Shown here one piece after another: positions 45,925 to 55,324 of a stretch of DNA of 64,000 nt. The stretch is from NCBI GenBank assembly GCA_040386775.1, contig JAZKEU010000017.1:246316-310315 (forward strand), given 5' to 3'. This stretch comes from Bdellovibrionota bacterium (GTDB taxonomy: Bacteria > Bdellovibrionota > Bdellovibrionia > Bdellovibrionales > JAEYZS01). The notes beneath the pieces are model-generated. The model was not told where the DNA came from. It ran no database searches and was given only the letters and a program-made list of their open reading frames with translations. The first letter of the stretch is position 1, and the number at the start of each line of letters is the position of its first letter. The position numbers and the translations under genes are program-made.

Positions 45925-47288
45925 TGATTAAACGTGATGTCCTCGTCGGAGGAAATAAAACTTATAAAGACATTTCAGACGATATTTGTTCGATCGTAGA
46001 GACGGTTCCAACAAAAGGTTGGTTCATGTACTTCCTTCCAGCAAAAATGGGTCTTCTATTCTACGTGGGCGTGATCGCTATGATCATCGGTTACGGAATG
46101 GGACTCATGGGGGTTAACCATCCGGTAGGTTGGGGAACTGACATCGTAACATTCGTATTCTGGGTTGGTATTGGTCACGCGGGAACTTTAATTTCTGCAG
46201 TACTTTTCTTATTCAGACAAAAATGGAGAACAGGGATCAACAGAACTGCGGAAGCGATGACAATCTTTGCCGTAATGACTGCTGGTATTTTCCCTCTGAT
46301 TCATACAGGTCGTCCATGGTTAGCATATTGGTTGATTCCATATCCAAACCAAAGAGGACCTCTTTGGGTAAACTTTAGATCGCCACTTCTTTGGGACGTG
46401 TTCGCGGTTTCAACTTACCTTACGGTTTCTCTAGTGTTCTGGTACATCGGTATGGTTCCGGATATCGCAACAGTAAGAGACAGAGCAAAAAATAAAATCA
46501 GAAAATTAGCTTACGGAGTTCTCTCGCTTGGTTGGAGAGGGACAAACAGAAACTGGCAACATTATGAATCAGTTTATATTATCTTAGCTGGTTTATCGAC
46601 ACCTCTAGTACTTTCGGTTCACTCGATCGTATCTTTTGACTTCGCGGTGTCTGCACTTCCTGGTTGGCATACAACGATCTTCCCTCCGTACTTTGTTGCG
46701 GGCGCGATCTTCTCTGGATTTGCGATGGTTGTGACGTTGATGGTCTTGATCCGAAACGCATTCCCTGTAATGAAAGACTACGTAACACTCAATCATATGG
46801 AAGTGATGAATAAGATCATCATGACGACGGGTATGCTTGTTGGTTACGCATACGCTTCAGAGTTCTTTATCGCTTGGTACTCAGGCGTTGAATATGAACA
46901 GTACGCATTCATCAACAGAATGTTTGGTCCATACTGGTGGGCTTACTGGATCATGGTAACTTGTAACGTAATTATTCCGCAAATTTTCTGGTCTAAGAAA
47001 ATGAGAAGAAACATCCCGGTGATGTTTGTAGTTTCTATTTTCGTAAACATCGGTATGTGGTTCGAGAGATTCGTAATCACAGTAACATCTCTTCATAGAG
47101 ATTACCTGCCAGCAAACTGGGGGATGTTCAATTTCACGTTCTATGACTTTGGCGTGATCATTGGGTCGTTTGGTATGTTCTTCACGTTATTCTTATTATT
47201 CATCCGTGTTTTACCAATGGTAGCGATGTCAGAAGTAAAACCAGTGTTAGATGTGGGCAGAGGAGATAAACATGAACGAGCTCATTAA
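45924..47288 (+). CDS. actC: Alternative complex III quinol-binding membrane subunit ActC (NrfD-like)
   Basis: 454 residues with about ten membrane helices ([53 protein letters not shown]) and NrfD-family residues. The His-containing segment [16 protein letters not shown] and [18 protein letters not shown] near 390 are typical of quinol-oxidising NrfD proteins. It anchors ActB and oxidises the quinol. Start ATG follows the actB stop by overlap (TAATG) and the stop overlaps actD by 17 bases. Confidence 0.93.
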   Translation: MIKRDVLVGGNKTYKDISDDICSIVETVPTKGWFMYFLPAKMGLLFYVGVIAMIIGYGMGLMGVNHPVGWGTDIVTFVFWVGIGHAGTLISAVLFLFRQKWRTGINRTAEAMTIFAVMTAGIFPLIHTGRPWLAYWLIPYPNQRGPLWVNFRSPLLWDVFAVSTYLTVSLVFWYIGMVPDIATVRDRAKNKIRKLAYGVLSLGWRGTNRNWQHYESVYIILAGLSTPLVLSVHSIVSFDFAVSALPGWHTTIFPPYFVAGAIFSGFAMVVTLMVLIRNAFPVMKDYVTLNHMEVMNKIIMTTGMLVGYAYASEFFIAWYSGVEYEQYAFINRMFGPYWWAYWIMVTCNVIIPQIFWSKKMRRNIPVMFVVSIFVNIGMWFERFVITVTSLHRDYLPANWGMFNFTFYDFGVIIGSFGMFFTLFLLFIRVLPMVAMSEVKPVLDVGRGDKHERAH

Positions 47289-47829
47289 TGAAATCAATGG
47301 CCTCTTAAGATCTAGGACAGATAAAGGCGTTGCTGCAATTTTTGATGATGAACATGCTTTACTGAGAGCTGCTCAAAAAGCTTATGATTCTGGTTATAGA
47401 AAATTTGAAACATTATCACCATTTCCTATTCACGGAATGGACGATGCAATGGGATTAAAAAGATCTCCAGTGCCATGGTTCACATTCATCTTCGGAGCTA
47501 TCGGATTAGCGTTCGGTCTTTTCGTTCAATGGTGGATGTCAGCAGTGAGCTGGCCGATCAATGTTGGTGGTAAACCAATGTTCTCATTACCAGCATTCAT
47601 CCCTGTCATTTTCGAATTGACGGTATTGTTTGCAGCACTTTCATCAGTAGCAGGAATGCTCTGGTTGTGTAATCTGCCAAAAGTAGATCCACCAATTATT
47701 CACCCTGATATCACGTCTCATAAATTCTGCTTGTTCATTCCTGTGAACGATCATGGGTACGACGAAGCAAAAGCAAAAGAACTTATGAAGGGCTTAGGCG
47801 CTTCTGAAATTCTAATGGCGGAGTTATAG
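47272..47829 (+). CDS. actD: Alternative complex III subunit ActD (DUF3341)
   Basis: 185 residues. Starts at ATG 47272 preceded by AGGAGATAAAC; an in-frame ATG at 47251 would overlap actC more. An N-terminal soluble part ([20 protein letters not shown]), two membrane helices ([39 protein letters not shown]), and a C-terminal soluble part ([13 protein letters not shown]) match DUF3341. It stabilises the complex; no redox cofactor is seen. Confidence 0.88.
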   Translation: MNELINEINGLLRSRTDKGVAAIFDDEHALLRAAQKAYDSGYRKFETLSPFPIHGMDDAMGLKRSPVPWFTFIFGAIGLAFGLFVQWWMSAVSWPINVGGKPMFSLPAFIPVIFELTVLFAALSSVAGMLWLCNLPKVDPPIIHPDITSHKFCLFIPVNDHGYDEAKAKELMKGLGASEILMAEL

Positions 47830-47830
47830 A

Positions 47831-48442
47831 ATGAAAACTTTAACATTTTCTAAAGGTATACTAACTCTAGCTTTAGTTTCCGTTGTAATGACTGGTTGTT
47901 TGCCAGAAAAACGTTCTAAAGAACCCAATGTTGAGCTCACGCAAGACATGATGAGCGATCCATCTTTTAAAGCTCAAGACTTTGATAAGGACAAACCAGG
48001 TAAGAGAGCAAACATGCTTCCCCCGCCAGGAACAAATCCAATGAACTGGACACCATATCCAAATTATCAAAACGATGAAGAAGCGAAAAATTTTAAAAAC
48101 CCACTTGTTTCTAATAAAGAAATTTTAGGAAAAGGTGAGAGACTCTTCCAAATTTATTGCGCCGTTTGCCACGGAACTAAAGGTTACGGAGATGGAACAA
48201 TAGCGGAAAAGAGTTTAGTAAAACCACCATCACTTCAAGCTGAAAAAGTTAGAGGATGGACAGATGGTCAGATCAATCACTTGATCACTAAAGGTCGCGG
48301 ACTCATGGGCGGATACGAAAGCCAAATTCCAAGTCAGGAAGATCGTTGGGCGTTGGTTACTTACATCAGACACATGCAGAAATCTTTGCCAGCAGCTGGG
48401 CCTAATCATGATCACTCACAACATGCGAATGAAGGAAAATAA
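47831..48442 (+). CDS. actE: Alternative complex III cytochrome c lipoprotein ActE
   Basis: 203 residues. Lipoprotein signal ending VMTGCLPEK (Cys lipidated) and a single heme c site CAVCHGTKGYGDG near 115, with the probable axial Met in LITKGRGLMGGYESQI near 160. It is the small monoheme subunit of the complex that passes electrons onward. It begins one base after the actD stop and ends one base before actF. The C-terminus is His-rich (NHDHSQHANEGK). Confidence 0.9.
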   Translation: MKTLTFSKGILTLALVSVVMTGCLPEKRSKEPNVELTQDMMSDPSFKAQDFDKDKPGKRANMLPPPGTNPMNWTPYPNYQNDEEAKNFKNPLVSNKEILGKGERLFQIYCAVCHGTKGYGDGTIAEKSLVKPPSLQAEKVRGWTDGQINHLITKGRGLMGGYESQIPSQEDRWALVTYIRHMQKSLPAAGPNHDHSQHANEGK

Positions 48443-48443
48443 A

Positions 48444-49652
48444 ATGGGAAACGTTGATCATAACCATAGCCATAAACTCGAAGTCGGCACTTACGTTGTA
48501 AGCCAAAAGCTAAAAGGAATCATGTTTAGCTTTATCCTGATCGGTCTTCTAACTTTAGTAGTTGGATACGTGGTGGATAAAGAAAGAATTTGGCAGTCAT
48601 TCCTGACAAATTTTTTCTATTTTACATCTTTAGCTTTAGGTGGACTTTTCTTTACAGCAATTCAGTATGTAACTAAAGCAGGTTGGAGTGCAGGTGTAAG
48701 AAGAGTATTTGAAAGCTTAACAGCATTCTTACCAGTAGCTTTGGTTGCAGCAATCGTAATCATCGCGTTCGGTTCTCATTCACTTTTTGAATGGTTACAC
48801 ACAGATGTTGTCAATGCAGATCCAATCCTCAAAGGTAAACAAGGCTACTTGAATATGCCGTTCTTTGCGATCAGAACAGTTGTGTTCTTTGCAATCTGGA
48901 TGCTTTTCCAGAAATTAATCGTTGGAAATTCTTTGAAGCAAGATAAGACTGGCGACGAAAGCTTAACTCACAAAAACGTTTCACTTTCTGTTGGGTTTTT
49001 GATTCTTTTTGCTCTGACTTATTCACTGTTCAGTATTGATTTCGTAATGAGCTTACATCCACATTGGTTCTCTACAATGTTTGGTGTTTATACTTTTGCA
49101 GGATTATTCCAAGCGTCTCTATCACTGATCACTATCATTGTGATTAAATTGATGGATAAAGGCCTTGTGAAAGGTTTTGTGACGGAAGAACATCTTCACG
49201 ATCTAGGGAAATTCATGTTCGCGTTCACAGTGTTCTACGCTTACATCGCGTTTTCTCAGTTCATGTTGATCTGGTACGCAAACTTACCTGAAGAAACTAT
49301 TTTCTACGCACACAGAGCACACGGTGGTTGGATGGCAGTGTCATTTTCACTTCTGATCTTTAAGTTCGTAGTTCCATTCTTGATGTTGTTACCAAGAGGC
49401 GCTAAGCGTGACAAAGGTCACCTTGTGCGCGTTGGTTGCTTGATCCTAATCATGCAATGGGTAGACATCTATTGGTTGGTATATCCAAACTTTAACGAAG
49501 GACACGTAGTGTTCTCGTACCAAGAAGTAGGGTTGTTCTTGGGCTTCTTAGGATTGTTTATCTTCACTGTGACGAAATTTTTGTCGAAGAATAGTCTGGT
49601 GGCGATTAAAGATCCGTATATCCACGAATCAAACCATCACCACGTCCTTTAA
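48444..49652 (+). CDS. actF: Alternative complex III membrane subunit ActF
   Basis: 402 residues with about ten membrane helices and no heme. Start ATG 48444 is one base after the actE stop; an in-frame ATG at 48408 would add 12 residues inside actE. Segments typical of this NrfD-related subunit include GVRRVFESLTAFLPVALVAA near 82 and FSQFMLIWYANLPEETIFYA near 270. With ActC it completes the quinol:acceptor oxidoreductase. A His-rich start (NHSHKLEV) and end (SNHHHVL) are seen. No cytochrome oxidase gene follows. Confidence 0.9.
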   Translation: MGNVDHNHSHKLEVGTYVVSQKLKGIMFSFILIGLLTLVVGYVVDKERIWQSFLTNFFYFTSLALGGLFFTAIQYVTKAGWSAGVRRVFESLTAFLPVALVAAIVIIAFGSHSLFEWLHTDVVNADPILKGKQGYLNMPFFAIRTVVFFAIWMLFQKLIVGNSLKQDKTGDESLTHKNVSLSVGFLILFALTYSLFSIDFVMSLHPHWFSTMFGVYTFAGLFQASLSLITIIVIKLMDKGLVKGFVTEEHLHDLGKFMFAFTVFYAYIAFSQFMLIWYANLPEETIFYAHRAHGGWMAVSFSLLIFKFVVPFLMLLPRGAKRDKGHLVRVGCLILIMQWVDIYWLVYPNFNEGHVVFSYQEVGLFLGFLGLFIFTVTKFLSKNSLVAIKDPYIHESNHHHVL

Positions 49653-49676
49653 GACGGCTCGATCTTTCGAGCTGTC
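49653..49676 (+). other. Hairpin after the act operon
   Basis: Arms GACGGCTCGA (49653-49662) and TCGAGCTGTC (49667-49676) pair with one wobble, starting at the base after the actF stop. It lacks a T tract, so it may be a 3' stabiliser or processing site rather than a terminator. The following 160 bases are comparatively GC-rich, hold no gene and show no further clear signal. Confidence 0.45.
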
Positions 49677-49893
49677 TCGGCGTTGCTTGCGGTTTCGAAA
49701 ATCCTCGCGCCTTGATGCAGCTCGCAATCTCTTCGCCTCAGTTTTTTGTGTCGGAGATTTGGGGGGATGGGATGACTGCGTTTTGCTGGTCAGATATTCA
49801 ATGTAAATGTATGCAGTTTGATATCAAAAATATTCTTTTATGACAGGGAAATCTTTTTGTCGTAAATTGATATTCAAATGCATCGGAGTTTTT

Positions 49894-50208
49894 ATGAGAT
49901 TTATGCTTATTACAGTTCTAGCTATATTTTCAATTTACACAGGATGGATAGTTTGGGAATTCGGTTATACAAGCGTATTTGAAGTCTCCCTTAGAGAGCA
50001 GCCTTCAACACAAGTGTTAGTGGATCTCTTTGTCATGGGCGGCATTCTGCTGGCCATTATGATTCTGGATAATCAAAGAAATGGAAGACCTTTCCGTAAG
50101 GTTGCTCCGTTTGTGGTAGTTACTCTTTTAGCCGGATCAATAGGACCTCTTTTATATTTCATAGTCCATGCTGATCTTTTAAAATATAATCCCAAAAAGC
50201 TGACCTAA
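49894..50208 (+). CDS. Small membrane protein, DUF2834-like
   Basis: 104 residues from ATG 49894 preceded by GGAGTTTTT; an in-frame ATG at 49840 is less convincing. Three hydrophobic segments (MLITVLAIFSIYTGWIVWEF, LVDLFVMGGILLAIMIL, APFVVVTLLAGSIGPLLYFI) and the order of residues (SLREQPSTQVLVDLF) fit DUF2834 small inner-membrane proteins, of unknown function. A terminator follows at 50244. Confidence 0.65.
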   Translation: MRFMLITVLAIFSIYTGWIVWEFGYTSVFEVSLREQPSTQVLVDLFVMGGILLAIMILDNQRNGRPFRKVAPFVVVTLLAGSIGPLLYFIVHADLLKYNPKKLT

Positions 50209-50243
50209 ATCCCTAGCTTTATATTCAAGATATTTTCAAATGT

Positions 50244-50270
50244 ACGCTGACTTAATAGTTGGCGTTTTTT
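50244..50270 (+). terminator. Rho-independent terminator
   Basis: ACGCTGAC (50244-50251) pairs with GTTGGCGT (50258-50265), with one mismatch, followed by TTTTTTC. It ends the DUF2834-like gene. Confidence 0.6.
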
Positions 50271-50362
50271 CTATGTGGCATACAACTTGTGAAACTAAAA
50301 AATTCAATTCGGGTGCGTATAACGTTTTAGTGTGTGAATAAAAATTTTATTAATTTTGATTC

Positions 50363-50390
50363 TTGACAGAGGTTCGCATTTATATATTGA
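50363..50390 (+). promoter_or_regulatory. Candidate sigma-70 promoter of the 50412 gene
   Basis: TTGACA (50363-50368) is a perfect -35. TATTGA (50385-50390) is a weak -10 after 16 bases; TATATT starts 14 bases after the -35. The ATG follows at 50412 with AAGGGGAAG as ribosome-binding site. Confidence 0.35.
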
Positions 50391-50411
50391 TGATTCAATC
50401 AAGGGGAAGTT

Positions 50412-50924
50412 ATGAAATATTTATTTTTTATCTTGTTGCTATCATCTGGTTATTCTTATGCGGGAACTCTAGAAGTTATTACCTTTAAAAAAGGTGAGCT
50501 TAAGTCAGTTCAGGCGACACCTGGAGAGCTTAATTGTAAGTTCAATTATGATATGGATACATATTGGAAAAGAGTAACTGACGGTTATGAATGTATACAT
50601 GCAGGATGTTGGTACGAACAGCAAGCCTCTTACACAATTAAAATCAATAACGATCTTTATATTGAAAGAACAGATGATAATGGCACCAGCATAAGTGATC
50701 ATCCAAAAGTCATGACCGATGCCATCTGTGCGGAAGAAGGATTGCAACAGTATAAGCGTTCTACAGAGTGGTGGCTCTTCAAATTGCATGAAGTGGATGC
50801 GGGTAGTATTTTTAAAAAATCATCTAAAGAATGTTATGAAAAAGAATTGTGGGTAACCTACGACACGACAACCAAAAAAATCTTCAGCCATGCCTTTAAA
50901 GACAAACTGGTAGAATGCCCATGA
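50412..50924 (+). CDS. Secreted protein, function unknown
   Basis: 170 residues. A signal peptide (MKYLFFILLLSSGYSYAG) precedes a mature domain with six Cys (LNCKFN, YECIHAGCWYEQ, AICAEE, SKECYEKE, VECP), so it is probably disulfide-bonded and periplasmic or extracellular. No domain recognised. The next gene (50938) begins 14 bases later, so the two are likely cotranscribed. Confidence 0.65.
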   Translation: MKYLFFILLLSSGYSYAGTLEVITFKKGELKSVQATPGELNCKFNYDMDTYWKRVTDGYECIHAGCWYEQQASYTIKINNDLYIERTDDNGTSISDHPKVMTDAICAEEGLQQYKRSTEWWLFKLHEVDAGSIFKKSSKECYEKELWVTYDTTTKKIFSHAFKDKLVECP

Positions 50925-50937
50925 TCTTTAAAGAGCT

Positions 50938-51831
50938 ATGAAAATTTTCAAATATTCATTGATATCTGTAGCTTTATTTTTGTTAATAGCGGTGGGCTTT
51001 TTTCTTTATTCAGTGTCACAGCTTCCGGATCCAATTGCTCTTAAAGAAAAAATAAAAACCGAAAAAGAAGTAAAATCTCCGACAGAATTACAAAAAGAAA
51101 TCTCTGCGGAAGTAGAAAGTCTTTCCCAGACTCTTGAACCTGAAAATGAATCAGTTCAGCAGCCGACACATGTTGCTGCCACAAAATCAAACACCAGCGA
51201 GCAAGTTTTTGGCCTAATAAACGAAGAGTACAGTGATATTCGTGTTTGTGAAAACTTAGGAAAACCTTCTACAAAAGACATTACTCCTAATGTGATATTT
51301 GATGCTATCGCTAGTAAAGATAGAAATGATTCCAAGCTCGAATCGTTCCGAGTTCCAATTAAGCACATCTTCCAAAGTAAACCGATGAAGGAATTGTTCG
51401 CAGAAATTGATGAAGTGGATAAAGACAATCTTCAAGGTGAAGAGCGCACTTCATACTTAAAGAAAATTGGCTTTTACGCTATCGCAGTTAAAAAAGCGCA
51501 AGAGGCCTACAGTCAAAAGGCGGAGTACGAAGAGATCGGCGATAGAGCCTATGATCTTTATGTGATTTCTCAAATCGTAGAGAAAAAGCCAGAGCTTGCT
51601 TTAGACAAAAATGTTTTAGATTTCTGCAATCAGCTTCAAACTTCTATTGGTCAAAAATCAAAATCTGATATCACTGAGGAAAGAAAAGAACTTCTGAAGC
51701 TTATCGAGTATGCGGGATTAACACCTCAACAGTTGGATTTTAATCCTCAGGTCAGAACGAAGTTCAATATCGATCTCAGTAAGACAGGCCTATCTTTTGG
51801 CTTAACTCACCCCGGAATGAAGTTTCAATAA
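50938..51831 (+). CDS. Membrane-anchored protein, function unknown
   Basis: 297 residues. An N-terminal helix (IFKYSLISVALFLLIAVGFF, about 3-25) anchors a mostly helical, highly charged domain rich in Glu and Lys (KEKIKTEKEVKSPTELQKEI, about 38-60), then a region EQVFGLINEEYSDIRVCENL and a C-terminal part with a second Cys (FCNQLQ). No family recognised. It ends GLTHPGMKFQ. Part of the short secreted-gene run between the act operon and thrS. Confidence 0.6.
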   Translation: MKIFKYSLISVALFLLIAVGFFLYSVSQLPDPIALKEKIKTEKEVKSPTELQKEISAEVESLSQTLEPENESVQQPTHVAATKSNTSEQVFGLINEEYSDIRVCENLGKPSTKDITPNVIFDAIASKDRNDSKLESFRVPIKHIFQSKPMKELFAEIDEVDKDNLQGEERTSYLKKIGFYAIAVKKAQEAYSQKAEYEEIGDRAYDLYVISQIVEKKPELALDKNVLDFCNQLQTSIGQKSKSDITEERKELLKLIEYAGLTPQQLDFNPQVRTKFNIDLSKTGLSFGLTHPGMKFQ

Positions 51832-51943
51832 ATGGGAAAGATCTATTCTGCCTAGTGTTGCAGTGTTTCTTCATATCAAATAAGCGTTAATATCTCGACT
51901 TCGCCTAACCCCTTTACTAAAACTTAAGCATCCGGGGGGATGA

Positions 51944-52402
51944 ATGAAGTCTTTATTTTTGTTTCTTATTATTTTCTCAATCAATTCATTTGCTCAAAAC
52001 TCTCTCAATACCCAATATCCGAGAGTGATGGCCTGCCAGAATCCAAGTTCTAATATCTATGTTGAAGTTTTCCACGATCAATCAGGATTTCTTGGCGCTC
52101 CTAAGAATCCAACAGGATATTTGATTCTCTGGTCCACAATAATGGGCAAGGACACTCAAAAGAGATTGGTATTAGACGTTCCTATGAAGCATATCTCTGA
52201 GGGAGGTTCCGGATGTACTTTAGATATAAAGTGGTCCCAAAAAAAAGGAAGTGGAGCCGATGCAATTTCTCATTTTCATATTCAAGTTGCTGCCTGCAAT
52301 ATGTTGGATAAAGCACCTAAAGGCAAAATCACTCAAAACGATGTCTATAGTAGTGGCAAAGTTATAACGACATCTTCAGATTTGAATTGTCAGCTCCAAT
52401 AA
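51944..52402 (+). CDS. Small secreted protein, function unknown
   Basis: 152 residues. Signal peptide (MKSLFLFLIIFSINSFAQN) and a mature domain with Cys residues VMACQNPS, GSGCTLDIKW, VAACNM and LNCQLQ. GGGGGGATGA before the ATG gives a strong ribosome-binding site. No family recognised. The APP1-like gene starts 28 bases after its stop, so the pair may be one transcript. Confidence 0.6.
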   Translation: MKSLFLFLIIFSINSFAQNSLNTQYPRVMACQNPSSNIYVEVFHDQSGFLGAPKNPTGYLILWSTIMGKDTQKRLVLDVPMKHISEGGSGCTLDIKWSQKKGSGADAISHFHIQVAACNMLDKAPKGKITQNDVYSSGKVITTSSDLNCQLQ

Positions 52403-52429
52403 TTTTCAAATAATTAAAAGAGGAATTTT

Positions 52430-53206
52430 ATTAAAAATTTATTTTTAGCTATTCTGTTCTTTTCCAGTGTTAGTTATTCTAGAACGTTAATTGTATCTGA
52501 TATCGATGACACGATCAAAGCTTCTCATGTGCGTAAGAAATCTGATTCCGCGGCAAATGCTTTTGTAACCACTTTGGCTTTTAGAGGAATGAAAGAGACT
52601 TATGAAGAAGTTCTCGCAAATGAAGGAGCTGAAATCATATATGTGACCAACGCTCTAGATACCATAATGAACGATTCCCATTCCAAATTCATTAAGAATA
52701 ATGAATTCCCTAAAGGAAAAATATTTTTTAGGAAAGGAAGTGCCGATACTCACAAATACTCCACGATCAAGAATTACTTATTATCAAATCTCGATATAGA
52801 TAAACTGATCTTGGTGGGGGACAATGGAGAAAGAGATATTTTGTTTTACGATCAAATCGCTCAAGAATTCAAAGATCGGCTGACGAGCATCAACACCTAC
52901 ATTCGTATTGTTTATTCAGAGCCGTATAAAGTGTTGCCCCTGGCAGAAAATCAAAAAGGATTTGTTTCTCCATTGGAACTTCTAGCGGATTTAACTGTAA
53001 GTAATTTTATAAAAGTAGAAAGATATTATGAAATTGCCGGAAAACAGTCACAAGAAATTTTGGTAGCAGAAAAAACCGACAGTAAAAGCCCTCAGTATTT
53101 TCCGAGTTGGCTAACTTGCAAAGGCTTTGACCCCGGCTCTTATGAAGAATTAATGACACCAATTATAGAAAAAGGCTTTGAAAAGGTTCGTTCCATTTGC
53201 CAGTAA
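52430..53206 (+). CDS. Secreted APP1-type (DUF2183) phosphatase-like protein with a probable ATT start
   Basis: The reading frame holds a perfect signal peptide and catalytic motif upstream of the first standard start codon (GTG at 52529): from ATT at 52430 it reads MKNLFLAILFFSSVSYSR and then TLIVSDIDDTIKAS. GAGGA (52420-52424) lies five bases upstream of the ATT, and the frame is closed by TAA at 52415. DIDDT is the DxDxT motif of HAD-fold APP1-type phosphatases; LVGDNGERDILFY near 110-125 matches the later acidic motif. GTG 52529 would cut off the catalytic motif. Predicted to hydrolyse phosphoesters, perhaps lipids, outside the cytoplasm. Confidence 0.65.
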   Translation: MKNLFLAILFFSSVSYSRTLIVSDIDDTIKASHVRKKSDSAANAFVTTLAFRGMKETYEEVLANEGAEIIYVTNALDTIMNDSHSKFIKNNEFPKGKIFFRKGSADTHKYSTIKNYLLSNLDIDKLILVGDNGERDILFYDQIAQEFKDRLTSINTYIRIVYSEPYKVLPLAENQKGFVSPLELLADLTVSNFIKVERYYEIAGKQSQEILVAEKTDSKSPQYFPSWLTCKGFDPGSYEELMTPIIEKGFEKVRSICQ

Positions 53207-53365
53207 ATCTCTCAATTGCAATTAAACCTATCGCCAATTGTTTAAATCCTTCTAAATTCAGGATAACCATTGACAAGATGAGGGATTTTTTGAGACTTTA
53301 TCTTTCATGCAAGAGTGCCTATCTTATTCAATTACCACAATGACATTTTAATCCCAGGCACACCT

Positions 53366-55324
53366 ATGTCACAAATATCCATTATACTACCAGACAACTC
53401 CGTTAAAAACTTCGATCATGAACCTACGGTTCTTGAAGTGGCAAATGCTATTGGTCCACGTTTAGCTAAAGAAACTCTGGGCGGAATTGTAAACAATGGA
53501 AAAGACATTGAGGATCTTCGCTACGTTTTAAAAAATAACGATAAACTTAAAATCATCACTTCAAAAGATCCACAAGGTTTAGAGGTGATCAGACATACTG
53601 CTGCTCACGTAATGGCTCAAGCAGTTCAAGAATTGTGGCCTGATGTGAAGGTAACAATTGGCCCCGTGATTGACGATGGTTTCTATTATGACTTTGATTC
53701 TCCATTTACTTTCTCTCCAGAAGATTTAGAAAAGATCGAAAAGAAAACAAAAGAAATCATAAAACAAGATCTTCCAATCACTCGCGATTATTGGCCAAAA
53801 CAAAAAGCCATCGAAACTTTCACAAAGATGGGTGAGAACTTCAAAGTAGAGCTCATTCAAGGTTTAAAAGACGAAAAAGTGGGAATCTACACGCAAGGTG
53901 GAAAATGGTTCGATCTTTGTAAAGGTCCTCACGTACAAAGCATCGGTTCTATCAAAGCCGTAAAAGTCACTCATCTTGCTGGTGCTTACTGGCGTGGTGA
54001 TGAAAAAAATAAAATGCTTCAAAGAGTTTATGCGACTGCATTTTTCTCTGAAAAAGATCTTCAAGAGCATCTTGCAAGAATCGAAGAAGCAAAAAAACGC
54101 GATCACAGAAAGCTCGGAAAAGAAATGGGCTTATTTGTATTTGATCAAGTTGCGGTGGGAAGTCCTTTCTTCACACCGAAGGGCACGATCATTTATAATG
54201 AATTGATTCAATTTGTTCGTGAAAAATATAAAAAATATGGTTACCAAGAAGTGATCACTCCGCAAATCTATGACGTGGATTTGTATCATACATCAGGTCA
54301 CTACGATAACTACCGTGAGAATATGTACTTTACAGATATCGACGAGAGAAGCTGTTCGGTGAAACCAATGAACTGTCCAGGGCATTGCGTATTGTTCTCG
54401 CACGATCATCATTCCTATAGAGATCTACCTTTACGTATCGCAGACTTCGGAAGACTTCATAGATATGAAAAAAGCGGAGCTCTTCACGGTGTAACTAGAG
54501 TAAGATCATTCTCACAAGATGATGCTCACGTTTTCTGTACTGTAGATCAAGTTCAATCTGAAATTGAAAAATTCATGACAATGTTAAATGAGATTTATCA
54601 AACTCTAGGTATGTCCGAATACAAGGTTTACTTCTCAACTCGTCCAGAAAAACGTACGGGTAGTGAAGAACTTTGGGATAAAGCTGAAAATGCTTTAGAA
54701 CAGGCTCTTAAAAATTTAAAACTAGATTATATTTTAAATCCTGGTGACGGTGCCTTCTATGGACCGAAACTAGATATTTCTTTTGTGGATGCACTAAAGC
54801 GTCCATGGCAATTGGGAACTCTTCAGTACGATCCAAACATGCCAGAAAGATTTAAATTAACTTACGTTGGTTCAGACAACACAAGTCATACACCTGTGAT
54901 GTTACATAGAGCGATTTTAGGATCGTTAGAAAGATTCATAGGTGTTTATACAGAACATTGCGCAGGCCATTTCCCACTTTGGATGAATCCAAACCAAGTG
55001 AGTATATTAAATTTAAACGAAGTGCACATTCCATTCTGTGAAGAATTGAAAGAAAGACTTCAAAAAGAAAATATCCGCGTAAACTTCGATGCAAGAAACG
55101 AAAAATTAGGTTTCAAGATCAGAGAAGCGCAATTGATGAAGGTTCCGTACATGATCGTTGTCGGAGATAAAGAAGTAGAAACAAAAAAATTAGCTGTTCG
55201 TTATAGAACGGGCGAAAATTTTAATGATTTAACAATAGAGAATTTTGTGGAAGGCCTAAAGACTGAAATTAAAAATAGAAGTCTTACTTCTTATCTTAAA
55301 CCAACCCTACCAGGAGATGCATGA
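53366..55324 (+). CDS. thrS: Threonyl-tRNA synthetase
   Basis: 652 residues from ATG 53366 (GTG at 53315 is an upstream alternative). Domain order is typical: TGS (IILPDNSVKNFDHEPTVLEV), editing domain (RHTAAHVMAQAVQ), class II core with motif 2 (MNCPGHCVLF; RSFSQDDAHVFC), motif 3 (LHRAILGSLERF), and anticodon-binding domain at the end. It charges tRNA-Thr with threonine in the cytoplasm. It overlaps infC by four bases and heads the thrS-infC-rpmI-rplT group, a common bacterial order. The 159-base leader could hold regulation but none is recognised. Confidence 0.95.
   Translation: MSQISIILPDNSVKNFDHEPTVLEVANAIGPRLAKETLGGIVNNGKDIEDLRYVLKNNDKLKIITSKDPQGLEVIRHTAAHVMAQAVQELWPDVKVTIGPVIDDGFYYDFDSPFTFSPEDLEKIEKKTKEIIKQDLPITRDYWPKQKAIETFTKMGENFKVELIQGLKDEKVGIYTQGGKWFDLCKGPHVQSIGSIKAVKVTHLAGAYWRGDEKNKMLQRVYATAFFSEKDLQEHLARIEEAKKRDHRKLGKEMGLFVFDQVAVGSPFFTPKGTIIYNELIQFVREKYKKYGYQEVITPQIYDVDLYHTSGHYDNYRENMYFTDIDERSCSVKPMNCPGHCVLFSHDHHSYRDLPLRIADFGRLHRYEKSGALHGVTRVRSFSQDDAHVFCTVDQVQSEIEKFMTMLNEIYQTLGMSEYKVYFSTRPEKRTGSEELWDKAENALEQALKNLKLDYILNPGDGAFYGPKLDISFVDALKRPWQLGTLQYDPNMPERFKLTYVGSDNTSHTPVMLHRAILGSLERFIGVYTEHCAGHFPLWMNPNQVSILNLNEVHIPFCEELKERLQKENIRVNFDARNEKLGFKIREAQLMKVPYMIVVGDKEVETKKLAVRYRTGENFNDLTIENFVEGLKTEIKNRSLTSYLKPTLPGDA

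Noticed and set aside
49653-49676. Hairpin after actF as rho-independent terminator
   Set aside because: No T tract follows, so it is listed only as a hairpin.
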